The translations under genes and the position numbers were made by a program. From assembly GCA_018713365.1 (NCBI GenBank), contig DVOU01000070.1, positions 1 to 46,275 on the forward strand: DNA of 46,275 bases. Reading direction: 5' to 3'. The DNA comes from Pullichristensenella excrementipullorum (GTDB lineage Bacteria; Bacillota; Clostridia; Christensenellales; Aristaeellaceae). Below the pieces are notes generated by a model, which saw only the letters and a list, made by a program, of their open reading frames with translations, was not told the DNA's origin and made no database searches. The stretch's first letter is position 1. Each line of letters begins with the position of its first letter. Below are positions 15,133 through 22,445 of the stretch, one piece after another.

Positions 15133-15338
15133 GCCTGCCTTTCCACACGAATGACGCAGTCCGGACACATCTGGTAGCACATGCCGCAGGCCACGCACTT
15201 GTCAACATCGGTGCAGTAGGCCGCGTTGTAGCCCTTCTTGTTGATGTGCGTGGAGAGCTGGATGAGCTTGCGCGGACACGCTTCCACGCAAAGACCGCAG
15301 CCCTTGCAGGCGTCGGTGTCGAATGTGATCTTTGCCAT
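15129..15338 (-). CDS. 2-oxoacid:ferredoxin oxidoreductase, delta subunit (2[4Fe-4S] ferredoxin)
   Basis: A 69-residue ferredoxin-like subunit with two [4Fe-4S] sites: C11, C14, C17 and C21 (CKGCGLCVEAC) and C48, C51, C54 and C58 (CVACGMCYQMC). It passes electrons from the catalytic subunits to free ferredoxin. ATG at 15338 is chosen because GGAGG lies 8 nt upstream; a TTG five codons earlier overlaps that site. It is the first gene of an eight-gene run: four oxidoreductase subunits, DUF951, two signal peptidases and the M1-like protein. All neighbouring genes overlap or lie within 19 bp, which implies one transcript. Confidence 0.94.
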   Translation of the reverse strand: MAKITFDTDACKGCGLCVEACPRKLIQLSTHINKKGYNAAYCTDVDKCVACGMCYQMCPDCVIRVERQA

Positions 15339-15369
15339 GTTGCTTTCCTCCAAAAGCTTGATGGGGTTT

Positions 15370-15375
15370 ATTATA
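15370..15375 (-). promoter_or_regulatory. -10 element upstream of the oxidoreductase operon
   Basis: Minus strand TATAAT lies 31 bp before the delta start codon. No good -35 hexamer is found at 16-18 bp; the region upstream is A-rich and runs into the end of the methyltransferase gene. Confidence 0.5.
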
Positions 15376-15386
15376 CAGCCATGTTG

Positions 15387-16604
15387 TTAATTTTTTTCGT
15401 ATGGCAATTTGTAATAGTAAGTTTTTCCCCGCACGTCGCAGAGGCGCAGGCCGATCTCGCCATCGTAGACGGGCAGCTCCAGTTCCCGGGGCAGTTCCGG
15501 GGCCTTCTTCGTGCGCAGCGCCTGCGTATCCACGCGCAATTCCTCGCTGCACAGATAGCCCAGCGCCCAGTTGTCGAGCATCTCCCACGGCATGGGGATG
15601 TCCGCAAGCGCGACATGGTAAAAGCCCACGCCGCGCCGCACTTCCACTGTGCAGGCGTCTTCGGCCATCTCCGCCTCGCGCAAAAGCTCCCACGGCGCGC
15701 CTTCCAGGCGGCGGCGCAATATGTTGGGCACCAGCGGACACATGTCCACGCCCAGAAAGCGGCGACCTTCGCGCGCGGCGGCTTCGAGCGTGGTGCCCGA
15801 GCCGGCAAAGGGGTCGAAGACCAATTCGCCCTCCCGGGAGGCGCAGCGCACGATGCGCGTGAGCAGGGCGAGCGGCTTTTGCGTGTCGTAGCCGGTGCGC
15901 TGGGGGTCGCGCTGTTGCAGGTGGCTGACATCGTCCCAAACGTCGGTGGGCGGCACGGGGTCGTCGTCGTAATAGGTGTAGACGCGGCCGCCGGAGCGGA
16001 TGGAGCGGTAGACGCGGCCATCGGGGTCCACGTGGCGGCGCATGTGGTTCTGCTTTGGCTCCGTGGGCGGGCAAAGCACGGCGTCGATGTTGAAATCGTA
16101 CTTGCCCGTCTTGCGGTAGAAGAGGATGGTATCGTGCTTGCGGCTGAAATAGCGCCGCGCCATGCCGCCGGTGTGGTAGACCCAGACGATCTCGTTTAAG
16201 AGGTTCTTCTCGCCGAAAATGTCGTCCATGATCAGGCGCAGACGCGCCGAGGCGCGAAAGTCGCAGTGCAGAAAGAGCATACCGTCCTCGCGCAGGAGGC
16301 TGTGGCAGCCCTCCAGCACGCGGCGCATCATCGCGTAATAGGCGTCCGGCTCCATATCGTCGCTGAAGGCGGGCAGCACGAGCGAACCCTTCCCCGCCTT
16401 CCAATCTGCCGCGCCCGCGCGGGCGCGCATGACAAACTGTTCCCCGGTGAGAAAGGGCGGGTCCATGTAGATGAGCTTGACTTCGCCGGCGTAGCGGCGC
16501 AGAAGTTCATCCATCAACAGCAGCGTGTCGCCCCCATAGAAGCGGCCGGCCGCGCCCTTGCCCTCGTAGCGTTCGCGGCTGACCGCCGCAGGCTCTGCGC
16601 GCAT
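15387..16604 (-). CDS. Orphan site-specific DNA methyltransferase (amino-methylating, beta type)
   Basis: A 405-residue DNA methyltransferase of the N6-adenine/N4-cytosine group. The catalytic motif IV DPPF (48-51, after LIYM) comes first and the SAM-binding motif I FDPFAGSGTT (263-272) comes last, with TGYDTQKP just before it. This order defines the beta class. The C-terminal 110 residues are extra and probably hold dimerisation or target recognition. The ATG has GGAGGAGGG upstream and its own promoter. No endonuclease or specificity gene is adjacent, so this looks like a solitary methyltransferase, either regulatory or a relic of a lost system. The modified site is unknown. Confidence 0.9.
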   Translation of the reverse strand: MRAEPAAVSRERYEGKGAAGRFYGGDTLLLMDELLRRYAGEVKLIYMDPPFLTGEQFVMRARAGAADWKAGKGSLVLPAFSDDMEPDAYYAMMRRVLEGCHSLLREDGMLFLHCDFRASARLRLIMDDIFGEKNLLNEIVWVYHTGGMARRYFSRKHDTILFYRKTGKYDFNIDAVLCPPTEPKQNHMRRHVDPDGRVYRSIRSGGRVYTYYDDDPVPPTDVWDDVSHLQQRDPQRTGYDTQKPLALLTRIVRCASREGELVFDPFAGSGTTLEAAAREGRRFLGVDMCPLVPNILRRRLEGAPWELLREAEMAEDACTVEVRRGVGFYHVALADIPMPWEMLDNWALGYLCSEELRVDTQALRTKKAPELPRELELPVYDGEIGLRLCDVRGKTYYYKLPYEKN

Positions 16605-16636
16605 GGAACGCCCTCCTCCCCATTCAACTTCTTTTC

Positions 16637-16665
16637 ATTATACTACATTCGCCGCGCGCGGGCAA
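16637..16665 (-). promoter_or_regulatory. Promoter of the DNA methyltransferase gene
   Basis: Minus strand TTGCCC (16660-16665), 17-bp spacer, TATAAT (16637-16642), 33 bp upstream of the ATG. Confidence 0.75.
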
Positions 16666-16761
16666 GGAAAAGCTGTGTCATGGCGGCAAAAGTTTGCGGC
16701 TGGCGGGTAAAGTTTTCTTGGCAAAGGGCGAACGGCGGGCCTTCCCGCCCCCATTTCGCGC

Positions 16762-16790
16762 TTGACGCTCGCGCGGCCTTGTGATAGAAT
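16762..16790 (+). promoter_or_regulatory. Plus-strand promoter with no gene behind it
   Basis: TTGACG (16762-16767), 17-bp spacer, TAGAAT (16785-16790). It points into the 336-bp gap 16605-16940 and then the antisense side of the LacI-family gene. The only reading frame there is 18 residues (16803-16859, starting ATG) with a poor ribosome site. A small RNA is possible; I see nothing else in the gap besides the methyltransferase promoter and the LacI terminator. Confidence 0.5.
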
Positions 16791-16893
16791 GAACGCGGAA
16801 CAATGTACGGAAATCGGTTTTTGCGCCGCGCCTTTTTGGCCCGACGGCGGAAAATGTAAAGTTTGCACAAAAAGAGCGTGCCCGCCGGGACGC

Positions 16894-16921
16894 AAAACCG
16901 CCTCCCCCGAGGGAGAGGCGG
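16894..16921 (-). terminator. Rho-independent terminator of the LacI-family gene
   Basis: On the minus strand CCGCCTC (16915-16921) pairs with GAGGCGG (16898-16904), with further CCC/GGG pairing inside, followed by TTTT (16894-16897). Confidence 0.85.
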
Positions 16922-16940
16922 CAGGATGACAGGCGGCGCG

Positions 16941-17948
16941 TCAGGCGCGCGGGCAGGTGGTGCCGCGCTGGACAAGATGCGTCTGGATGCGCACCTGTCT
17001 TGCCGGCGCGTCCGGCTCGGCGATGCGGCGCATGAGCAGTTCCACGGCGTGGTCGCCGACGGCGCGCTTGTCGCAGCCGATGGTGGTCAGCGGCACGGGC
17101 ACGTGGATCTCGGACTGTATGTCGTCAAAGCCGATGACGGCCACGTCCTCCGGCACGCGCACGCCGCGCTCGGAGAAGGCGCACAGCACCTGCCAGGCGA
17201 CGTAATCCGAAAAAGCGCACACGGCGGTGACGCCCTGCGCCTGCGAGATCGCCTGTTCGATGCTTTGGGAGGCGTCGGCGACGATCGGCACTTCGCAGAC
17301 GCGCGCGGACGCGCCGGCGGCCTCGATCTCCGCCATAAAGCCCTCGCGGCGCTCGCGGGCGCTGGAGACGCACTCCGGCCCGCCGAGAAAGAGTATATCA
17401 CGGTGGCCGAGGGAGAGGAGATGCCGGGCGGCGAGGTGGCCGCCGTTGAGGTCGTCGAAGACGACGCTGTCCAGGCCGCTGTTCTGAAAATAGCGGGCCA
17501 CAAGCACGCAGGGCGCGCCGTTGCGGCGCAGAAGCTCCACGCCCTCCGTGCTGCGCTGCGTGGGGCAGAGGAAAACGCCGTCCACGTTGCGGGAAAGCGC
17601 GGTGGTGATGGCGCGGATCTCCTCCTCGCTGTCTTCCTCGCTGTTTAGGAGGATGGCGCTGTATCCGACCCGTGCCAGCGCGGCGATCAGCCCCTTGGCC
17701 ATGATGGAAAAGAGGGGGTTGGCGATGTCGCCCAGAATGATGGCGGCGGTCTTCGTGGTGCCGGAGCGCAGGGAGCCGGCCAGGGCGTTGCCGATGTAGC
17801 CGTTCTCCCGGGCGACCTTGAGGATGTATTCCCGCGTCTTGGGCGCGAGACCGGGCTTGTCGTGCAGGGCCTTGGAGACCGTGCCTACCGTGTGCCCGGT
17901 GAGGCGGGCGATGTCCCGCAGTTTGAGCTTTCCGTTTTGTGGCGGCAT
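16941..17948 (-). CDS. LacI-family transcriptional regulator
   Basis: A 335-residue repressor. The N-terminal helix-turn-helix and hinge are typical (LKLRDIARLTGHTVGTVSKAL, then the hinge region ending NALAGSLRSG), followed by a periplasmic-binding-like sensor domain that would bind a sugar or related effector. The ATG has AAGGAG 8 nt upstream. It is divergent from the glycyl-radical enzyme pair, and a palindrome lies inside its own promoter. The likely role is to control itself and the pair in response to a carbohydrate-like substrate; this is inferred from gene position only. Confidence 0.93.
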   Translation of the reverse strand: MPPQNGKLKLRDIARLTGHTVGTVSKALHDKPGLAPKTREYILKVARENGYIGNALAGSLRSGTTKTAAIILGDIANPLFSIMAKGLIAALARVGYSAILLNSEEDSEEEIRAITTALSRNVDGVFLCPTQRSTEGVELLRRNGAPCVLVARYFQNSGLDSVVFDDLNGGHLAARHLLSLGHRDILFLGGPECVSSARERREGFMAEIEAAGASARVCEVPIVADASQSIEQAISQAQGVTAVCAFSDYVAWQVLCAFSERGVRVPEDVAVIGFDDIQSEIHVPVPLTTIGCDKRAVGDHAVELLMRRIAEPDAPARQVRIQTHLVQRGTTCPRA

Positions 17949-17981
17949 GGCTGTCGCTCCTTCCGGGTGAGTTCAACTTTC

Positions 17982-18010
17982 ATGATAAGACGGTTTTGCC
18001 GTTTTGTCAA
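17982..18010 (-). promoter_or_regulatory. LacI gene promoter with an embedded palindrome (candidate operator)
   Basis: Minus strand TTGACA (18005-18010), 17-bp spacer, TATCAT (17982-17987). Within the spacer ACGG (17990-17993) and CCGT (17999-18002) form a palindrome with a 5-base centre. It lies between the two divergent start codons, about 48 bp upstream of the activase ATG. A plus-strand promoter could be TTGTCA (18004-18009), 16 bp, TATGAA (18026-18031), but it is weak. Confidence 0.65.
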
Positions 18011-18049
18011 GCGCGCGCTCGGGTATATGAACGACAGGAGGCGGATACG

Positions 18050-18940
18050 ATGCGCGATACGACCGGCATCGTCTTCGACATCGAGGAATTTGCCGTGTAC
18101 GACGGCCCGGGCATCCGCATGGCGGTGTTTTTGAAGGGCTGTCCGCTGCGCTGCGAGTGGTGCCACAACCCGGAGGGGTTGAAGCCCCGGCCGGAGCGCA
18201 CGGTGACCAAAAGCCTGTGCGTGAACTGCGGCGAGTGCATGAAGGTCTGCCCGCAGGCGGCGCAGGGCGTGCTGGAAGGGACGCCGCCGCGGCCCAGGAC
18301 GTGCGTGGTGTGCGGCAAATGCGTGGCCGTGTGCCCGCGCCGCGCCATCCAGATCGCGGGAACGCCGATGAAGGCCAGCGCGGTGGCCGCGCGCATCCAG
18401 CGCAACGCCCCCATTTTGCGCATGAACGACGGCGGCGTGACCTTTTCCGGCGGCGAGGCGCTTTTGCAGCATGAATTTGTCGAGGACGTGTGCGACCGGC
18501 TGCCGGACGTCCACAAGGCCATCGAGACCAGCGGCTACGCCAGCGCCGCGGTCTTTCTCGGCGTCGTGCAGCGGCTCAATCTGGTGATGATGGACATAAA
18601 GCTGGTGGACGGCGACATGCACAGGCGCTATACGGGCGTGGACAACGCGCAGATCCTTGAAAATCTGCGCGCGCTCATCCGCTCCGGCAAGCCCTTCCGC
18701 GCCCGCGTGCCGGTCATCCCCGGGGTGAACGATTCGCAGGAAAACCTCGAAGCCACGGCGCGGCTGGTGGCGGAGGCGAAAAACCTCGACCGCGTGGAAC
18801 TTCTGCGCTACAACCGCTCGGCGGGCGCCAAGTACGGCCTGCTGGGCGAGGAGTACAGGCCCAGCTTCGATACGGAGCGGGAGCCGAACATGGACCTTTC
18901 CATCTTTGAAAAATACGGCATCAAGGCGGTGGCATTATGA
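18050..18940 (+). CDS. Glycyl-radical enzyme activating enzyme (radical SAM)
   Basis: A 296-residue radical SAM protein that uses SAM and a [4Fe-4S] cluster to make the glycyl radical on its partner enzyme. The radical SAM cysteines are C31, C35 and C38 (GCPLRCEWCHNPEG), and the WCHNPEG form is typical of activases. Two extra ferredoxin-like [4Fe-4S] sites follow: C57/60/63/67 and C85/88/91/95, as in dehydratase- and decarboxylase-type activases. Pyruvate formate-lyase activase lacks that domain. ATG at 18050 follows AGGAGG at 8 nt. It overlaps the partner gene by the ATGA motif, so the two are coupled. Confidence 0.94.
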   Translation: MRDTTGIVFDIEEFAVYDGPGIRMAVFLKGCPLRCEWCHNPEGLKPRPERTVTKSLCVNCGECMKVCPQAAQGVLEGTPPRPRTCVVCGKCVAVCPRRAIQIAGTPMKASAVAARIQRNAPILRMNDGGVTFSGGEALLQHEFVEDVCDRLPDVHKAIETSGYASAAVFLGVVQRLNLVMMDIKLVDGDMHRRYTGVDNAQILENLRALIRSGKPFRARVPVIPGVNDSQENLEATARLVAEAKNLDRVELLRYNRSAGAKYGLLGEEYRPSFDTEREPNMDLSIFEKYGIKAVAL

Positions 18941-20976
18941 CGGAGAGAATCCAAACGTTGCTGAACTGGATCGTCGAGGGCGAACACAAGGCGCTGCGCG
19001 CCCCGCTGGACGAGGAAACGCTGGCAAACATCCGCGCGCAGATACAGCGCGAGGACATGCCCCTGAGCAGGCGCGCCGCGCGCAGGCTGAGGCTGCTTCT
19101 GGAAAACGAGCGCGTGCATGTGCGCGAGGATGAGCGCATCCCCGGCATCCGCACCATTCCCGAGTTTCCCGACATCTACGCCGAGGGCGAGAAGGAGCGC
19201 ATCTTCGCCGGACATTTCATCCACGAACAGGGCCGCGTGTGCAACATTTCCTCCGATTACGAGGGCGTTTTGCGCGAGGGCCTGCTGCCCCGCCGCGCGC
19301 GGGCGGAACAGACGCTTGCTGAGGGGCGCGGCGACAGAGACTTCCTCGAGGCCGCCATCGAGACCATCGACGCGGTGATCGCCTTTGCCGACCGCTACGC
19401 GGAGGCGCTGCCGGACGGCGAAGGGCTGAAAGAGGCCATGCGTCACGGCGCGAAGGATTTCCTCAACGCCCTGCGCATGCTGCGCATGCTGCATCTGGCG
19501 CTGTGGGCCTCGAACGTCTACCACAACACCGTGGGGCGCTTTGACCAGTACATGTGGCCGTACCTGAAGGCCGATCTGGACAGGGGCATGAGCCGCGACG
19601 AGGCGCTGGAACTTCTGGAGGAGTTCTTCCTCACCTTCAACCGCGACAGCGACCTCTACACCGGCATGCAGCAGGGCGACAACGGCCAGAGCCTGATGCT
19701 GGGCGGCTGCGACCGGGAGGGCAAGGACGCCAGCAACGACCTGACCGTCCTCTGCCTCACCGCCAGTTTGGAGATGCGCCGCATCGACCCGAAGATCAAC
19801 CTGCGCGTCAACAGGGATACGCCGCTGGAAGTGTACGAATACTGCACCAAGCTCACCAAGCAGGGCCTGGGCTTCCCGCAGTACGCTAACGACGATGTGG
19901 TCATCCCCGGCCTTGTCAGGCTGGGCTACGACATCGAGGACGCGCGCAACTACACCGTGGCCGCCTGCTGGGAGTTCATCATCCCCGGCGTGGCCATGGA
20001 CATCCCCAACATCGGCGCCATGCCGCTGGCGGAGGTGGTGCGTCAGGCTTGCGAGGAAGGGCTGGAGACCGCCAAGGACTTTGAGAGCTTCAAGCAGCGC
20101 GTCGTGGACGTTTTGAATCGCAAGGCCAGGGAGATCACCGACGGCGTAAAGAACATCTTCATCGAGCCCGCGCCGTGGCAGAGCGTGATGATGCGCGACT
20201 GTCTGGCCACCGGCCACGACATCAGCGAAGGGGCCAGGTACAACAACTACGGCATCCACGGCACCGGCCTTGCCAACGCCGTGGACGCGCTGGCGGCGGT
20301 GCGCAAGTTCGTGTTCGAGGAAAAGAGCGTCGCGCCCGCGCAGCTGCTCCGCGACATGGACGAGGATTTCTCCGAGGACGCGCAGCTTCTGCACACGCTG
20401 CGCACGCGCGCCCCGAAGATGGGCCGCGATGAGGAATGCGACGAACTGGCCGACTGGCTGCTGGAGGCGTTCGCCGCCTCGCTGAAGGGCATCCGCAACG
20501 AGCGCGGGGGCATTTTCCGCGCCGGCACCGGCTCGGCGATGTACTACGTGTGGCACGCCGACCATCTGGGCGCGACCGCCGACGGCCGCCGCAAGGGCGA
20601 GCGCCTGCCGGCGAACTTCTCCCCCTCGCTGATGCTCTCGGACGCCGGCCCGCTCTCGGTGATCCGCGCCTTTGCCCGGCCCGCGCTGACGGACGCCATC
20701 AACGGCGGCCCGCTGACGCTGGAGCTGCACGACACCGTGTTCCGCAACGAGGAGGGCTCGAAGAAGGTGGCGCAGCTGGTGCGCACGTTCATCCAGCTGG
20801 GCGGGCATCAGTTGCAGCTCAACGCCGTCGACCGCGACACGCTCATCGACGCGCAGAAGCACCCGGAGAAGCACCGCCAGCTCATCGTGCGCGTATGGGG
20901 CTGGAGCGGCCACTTCGTGCAGCTGGACAGGATGTATCAGGATCAGATCATCGCCCGCACGTCGTACAGCATTTAG
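18937..20976 (+). CDS. Glycyl-radical enzyme of unassigned substrate
   Basis: A 679-residue glycyl-radical enzyme. The C-terminal radical loop reads RVWGWSGHF with the radical glycine at G655. The mid-protein thiyl cysteine is C344 in ACWEFIIPG, with E346 in the general-base place. Known dehydratases, choline trimethylamine-lyase and isethionate lyase carry GCVE here; pyruvate formate-lyase has two adjacent cysteines. It is shorter than most family members (750-850 residues). It is therefore a radical enzyme, probably acting by C-O, C-C or C-N cleavage on an organic substrate, but no substrate can be assigned. It is coupled to the activase gene. A divergent LacI regulator suggests a sugar- or polyol-like inducer. 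A terminator follows directly. It would need anaerobic conditions. Confidence 0.92.
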   Translation: MTERIQTLLNWIVEGEHKALRAPLDEETLANIRAQIQREDMPLSRRAARRLRLLLENERVHVREDERIPGIRTIPEFPDIYAEGEKERIFAGHFIHEQGRVCNISSDYEGVLREGLLPRRARAEQTLAEGRGDRDFLEAAIETIDAVIAFADRYAEALPDGEGLKEAMRHGAKDFLNALRMLRMLHLALWASNVYHNTVGRFDQYMWPYLKADLDRGMSRDEALELLEEFFLTFNRDSDLYTGMQQGDNGQSLMLGGCDREGKDASNDLTVLCLTASLEMRRIDPKINLRVNRDTPLEVYEYCTKLTKQGLGFPQYANDDVVIPGLVRLGYDIEDARNYTVAACWEFIIPGVAMDIPNIGAMPLAEVVRQACEEGLETAKDFESFKQRVVDVLNRKAREITDGVKNIFIEPAPWQSVMMRDCLATGHDISEGARYNNYGIHGTGLANAVDALAAVRKFVFEEKSVAPAQLLRDMDEDFSEDAQLLHTLRTRAPKMGRDEECDELADWLLEAFAASLKGIRNERGGIFRAGTGSAMYYVWHADHLGATADGRRKGERLPANFSPSLMLSDAGPLSVIRAFARPALTDAINGGPLTLELHDTVFRNEEGSKKVAQLVRTFIQLGGHQLQLNAVDRDTLIDAQKHPEKHRQLIVRVWGWSGHFVQLDRMYQDQIIARTSYSI

Positions 20977-20982
20977 GAATTT

Positions 20983-21014
20983 GGGACGCGGCCTTTTCGG
21001 GCTGCGTCCCTTTT
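20983..21014 (+). terminator. Rho-independent terminator of the glycyl-radical enzyme gene
   Basis: GGGACGCGGCC pairs with GGCTGCGTCCC around a TTTTC-type loop (one G-T pair), followed by TTTT. It begins six bases after the stop codon. Confidence 0.88.
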
Positions 21015-21032
21015 GTGAACGGAGGCTTGCCC

Positions 21033-21755
21033 ATGGAATCGCGCCTGTCGAGCGACCGGCTGGGTGCGGTCGAAACACTGCGCATCAACTACCGCCACCG
21101 GCGCACGTTCACCGTGGAAACGACCGGGGGCGACGGCTTCAGCTATACGTGGGTCTATGCGGAGGCGCTCGAGATCGACCGCGACGCGCAGACCGTTACG
21201 TTGCACAGGCAGTGGAACGAAAACGTTGACGTGACCACGCGATACCGCATCGCTGGCGGCGTCTCTCCCCTGCTGGACGAATGCGGGTGGTATTTCGTCG
21301 ACTGGGCGGGCGCTGCGGCAGAGGAGAATGCGCCGCGCGAATGCGAGGTGGATATACTTTACGCAAGCGGCGCGCGCCGGACGTGGCGCGTCCCCTACGA
21401 GCGCGCCGCGCTGCCGGAGGATTGGGAAGAATTTCTGGACGATGTGTGCGCGCTCATCGCTCCTTATGGCGAGTGCGAGCTGTTCGACCCCTCTCTGCGC
21501 GCCCGCGGCGTGCGCGGGGGCGAGTACATCTATTGCAGCGTCTCCTTTCAGTCCGGGGGCAGGACGTACTACTACCGCACGGACGACGACACGCTGCGTC
21601 CCGGCGACTGGGTCATCGTCCCGGCGGGCGCGCAAAACCGCGAGACGCGCGTGCGCGTGGAAGAAGTGGAGTACTTCCGCGAGGACGAACTGCCCATGCC
21701 CCTCGAGCGCGTCAAGCGCGTGCTGCGCCGCTGCGAACGGCGCAAAAAGGGCTGA
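21033..21755 (+). CDS. Protein of unknown function
   Basis: A 240-residue soluble, acidic protein without a signal peptide. I do not recognise the family. The first part (about 1-150) is rich in aromatic residues and beta strands, with repeated charged segments. The last 70 residues contain a compact motif with YYYRTDDDTLRPGDWVIVP, then a strand containing VRVEEVEYF. The GDxVxVPxG-like turn suggests a small beta-barrel. Basic residues end the protein. The ATG at 21033 is preceded by GGAGG 7 nt upstream, placed right after the terminator of the glycyl-radical gene; no promoter is plain. It may be part of a separate weak unit with no clear link to its neighbours. Confidence 0.75.
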   Translation: MESRLSSDRLGAVETLRINYRHRRTFTVETTGGDGFSYTWVYAEALEIDRDAQTVTLHRQWNENVDVTTRYRIAGGVSPLLDECGWYFVDWAGAAAEENAPRECEVDILYASGARRTWRVPYERAALPEDWEEFLDDVCALIAPYGECELFDPSLRARGVRGGEYIYCSVSFQSGGRTYYYRTDDDTLRPGDWVIVPAGAQNRETRVRVEEVEYFREDELPMPLERVKRVLRRCERRKKG

Positions 21756-21765
21756 CCCCCCCCGC

Positions 21766-21794
21766 TTGCTTTTTGCCGGCAAACGTGCTACAAT
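21766..21794 (+). promoter_or_regulatory. Promoter for greA
   Basis: TTGCTT (21766-21771), 17-bp spacer, TACAAT (21789-21794), 27 bp before the ATG. Confidence 0.7.
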
Positions 21795-21821
21795 AGCGGG
21801 ACGCGGAAGGGAGGATGCGCC

Positions 21822-22322
21822 ATGTACGACGAACTGACAGAGGTCGATATCCGCAAGATGCAGGAGGAGATCCACTACCGCACCACGGTGCTGCGCCCGA
21901 AGATCATGGAGGACGTCAAGACCGCGCGCGCCTTCGGCGACCTCAGCGAGAATTACGAATACAAGGCCGCCAAGCAGGAACAGCGCCGCTGCGATAGCCG
22001 TTTGCGCTATCTGAAGCGCATGGTGGCCACGGCCAAAGTCATCTCCACGGACAGCCCCGCGGACGTGGCCGGGCTTTTTGACACCGTGACCATCCGCTAC
22101 CCGGAGGATGGCGATACCGAGACCATCCGCCTGGTGACGACGCTTAGGCAGGACGCGCTCAAGGGCCTCATCAGCAAGGAATCGCCGCTGGGCAAGGCGG
22201 TGATGGGCCGCAAGGTGGGCGAACAGGCTTGGGTGGACGCGGAGACGGGGCGCTACTGCGTGGAGATCGTCTCCATCGAAAAGGGCAAGGACGACGAGAG
22301 CCTGCCCATCAGCAGCTTTTGA
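21822..22322 (+). CDS. greA: Transcription elongation factor GreA/GreB family
   Basis: A 166-residue member of the GreA/GreB family, which rescues backtracked RNA polymerase by stimulating transcript cleavage. The N-terminal coiled coil carries the two essential acids in FGDLSENYEYKAAK (D40 and E43). The C-terminal FKBP-like domain is present (ISKESPLGKAVMGRKVGE). The length is usual. The ATG follows GGGAGG, and a promoter and a 10-bp terminator bracket the gene. In Clostridia a canonical GreA is often located elsewhere, so this may be one of two family members; the symbol follows family resemblance. Confidence 0.88.
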   Translation: MYDELTEVDIRKMQEEIHYRTTVLRPKIMEDVKTARAFGDLSENYEYKAAKQEQRRCDSRLRYLKRMVATAKVISTDSPADVAGLFDTVTIRYPEDGDTETIRLVTTLRQDALKGLISKESPLGKAVMGRKVGEQAWVDAETGRYCVEIVSIEKGKDDESLPISSF

Positions 22323-22330
22323 GCGGCGAA

Positions 22331-22368
22331 GGGCGCGCGGCGTATTGTGGACAGGCCGCGCGCCCTTT
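22331..22368 (+). terminator. Rho-independent terminator of greA
   Basis: A perfect 10-bp stem (22331-22340 with 22356-22365) with a 15-nt loop, followed by TTT. Confidence 0.8.
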
Positions 22369-22395
22369 CCATACAAATTTCATGCGGCGCGCCCC

Positions 22396-22424
22396 TTCCC
22401 AGCGGGGGCGCGTTCTGCTATAAT
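22396..22424 (+). promoter_or_regulatory. Promoter for the DUF624-VOC pair
   Basis: TTCCCA (22396-22401), 17-bp spacer, TATAAT (22419-22424), 21 bp before the ATG. The leader is short. Confidence 0.65.
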
Positions 22425-22445
22425 GGGGGAAACAGGAGGCAACGC

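Noticed and set aside
15387..16604. Restriction-modification system
   Set aside because: Only a methyltransferase is present; genes on both sides are unrelated to restriction.
16803..16859. 18-residue open frame behind the orphan promoter
   Set aside because: It has a poor ribosome site, basic low-complexity content and no recognisable homologue by eye; kept only as a possible RNA region.
18937..20976. Pyruvate formate-lyase
   Set aside because: The adjacent double cysteine is missing and the activase has two extra ferredoxin sites, which formate-lyase activases lack.
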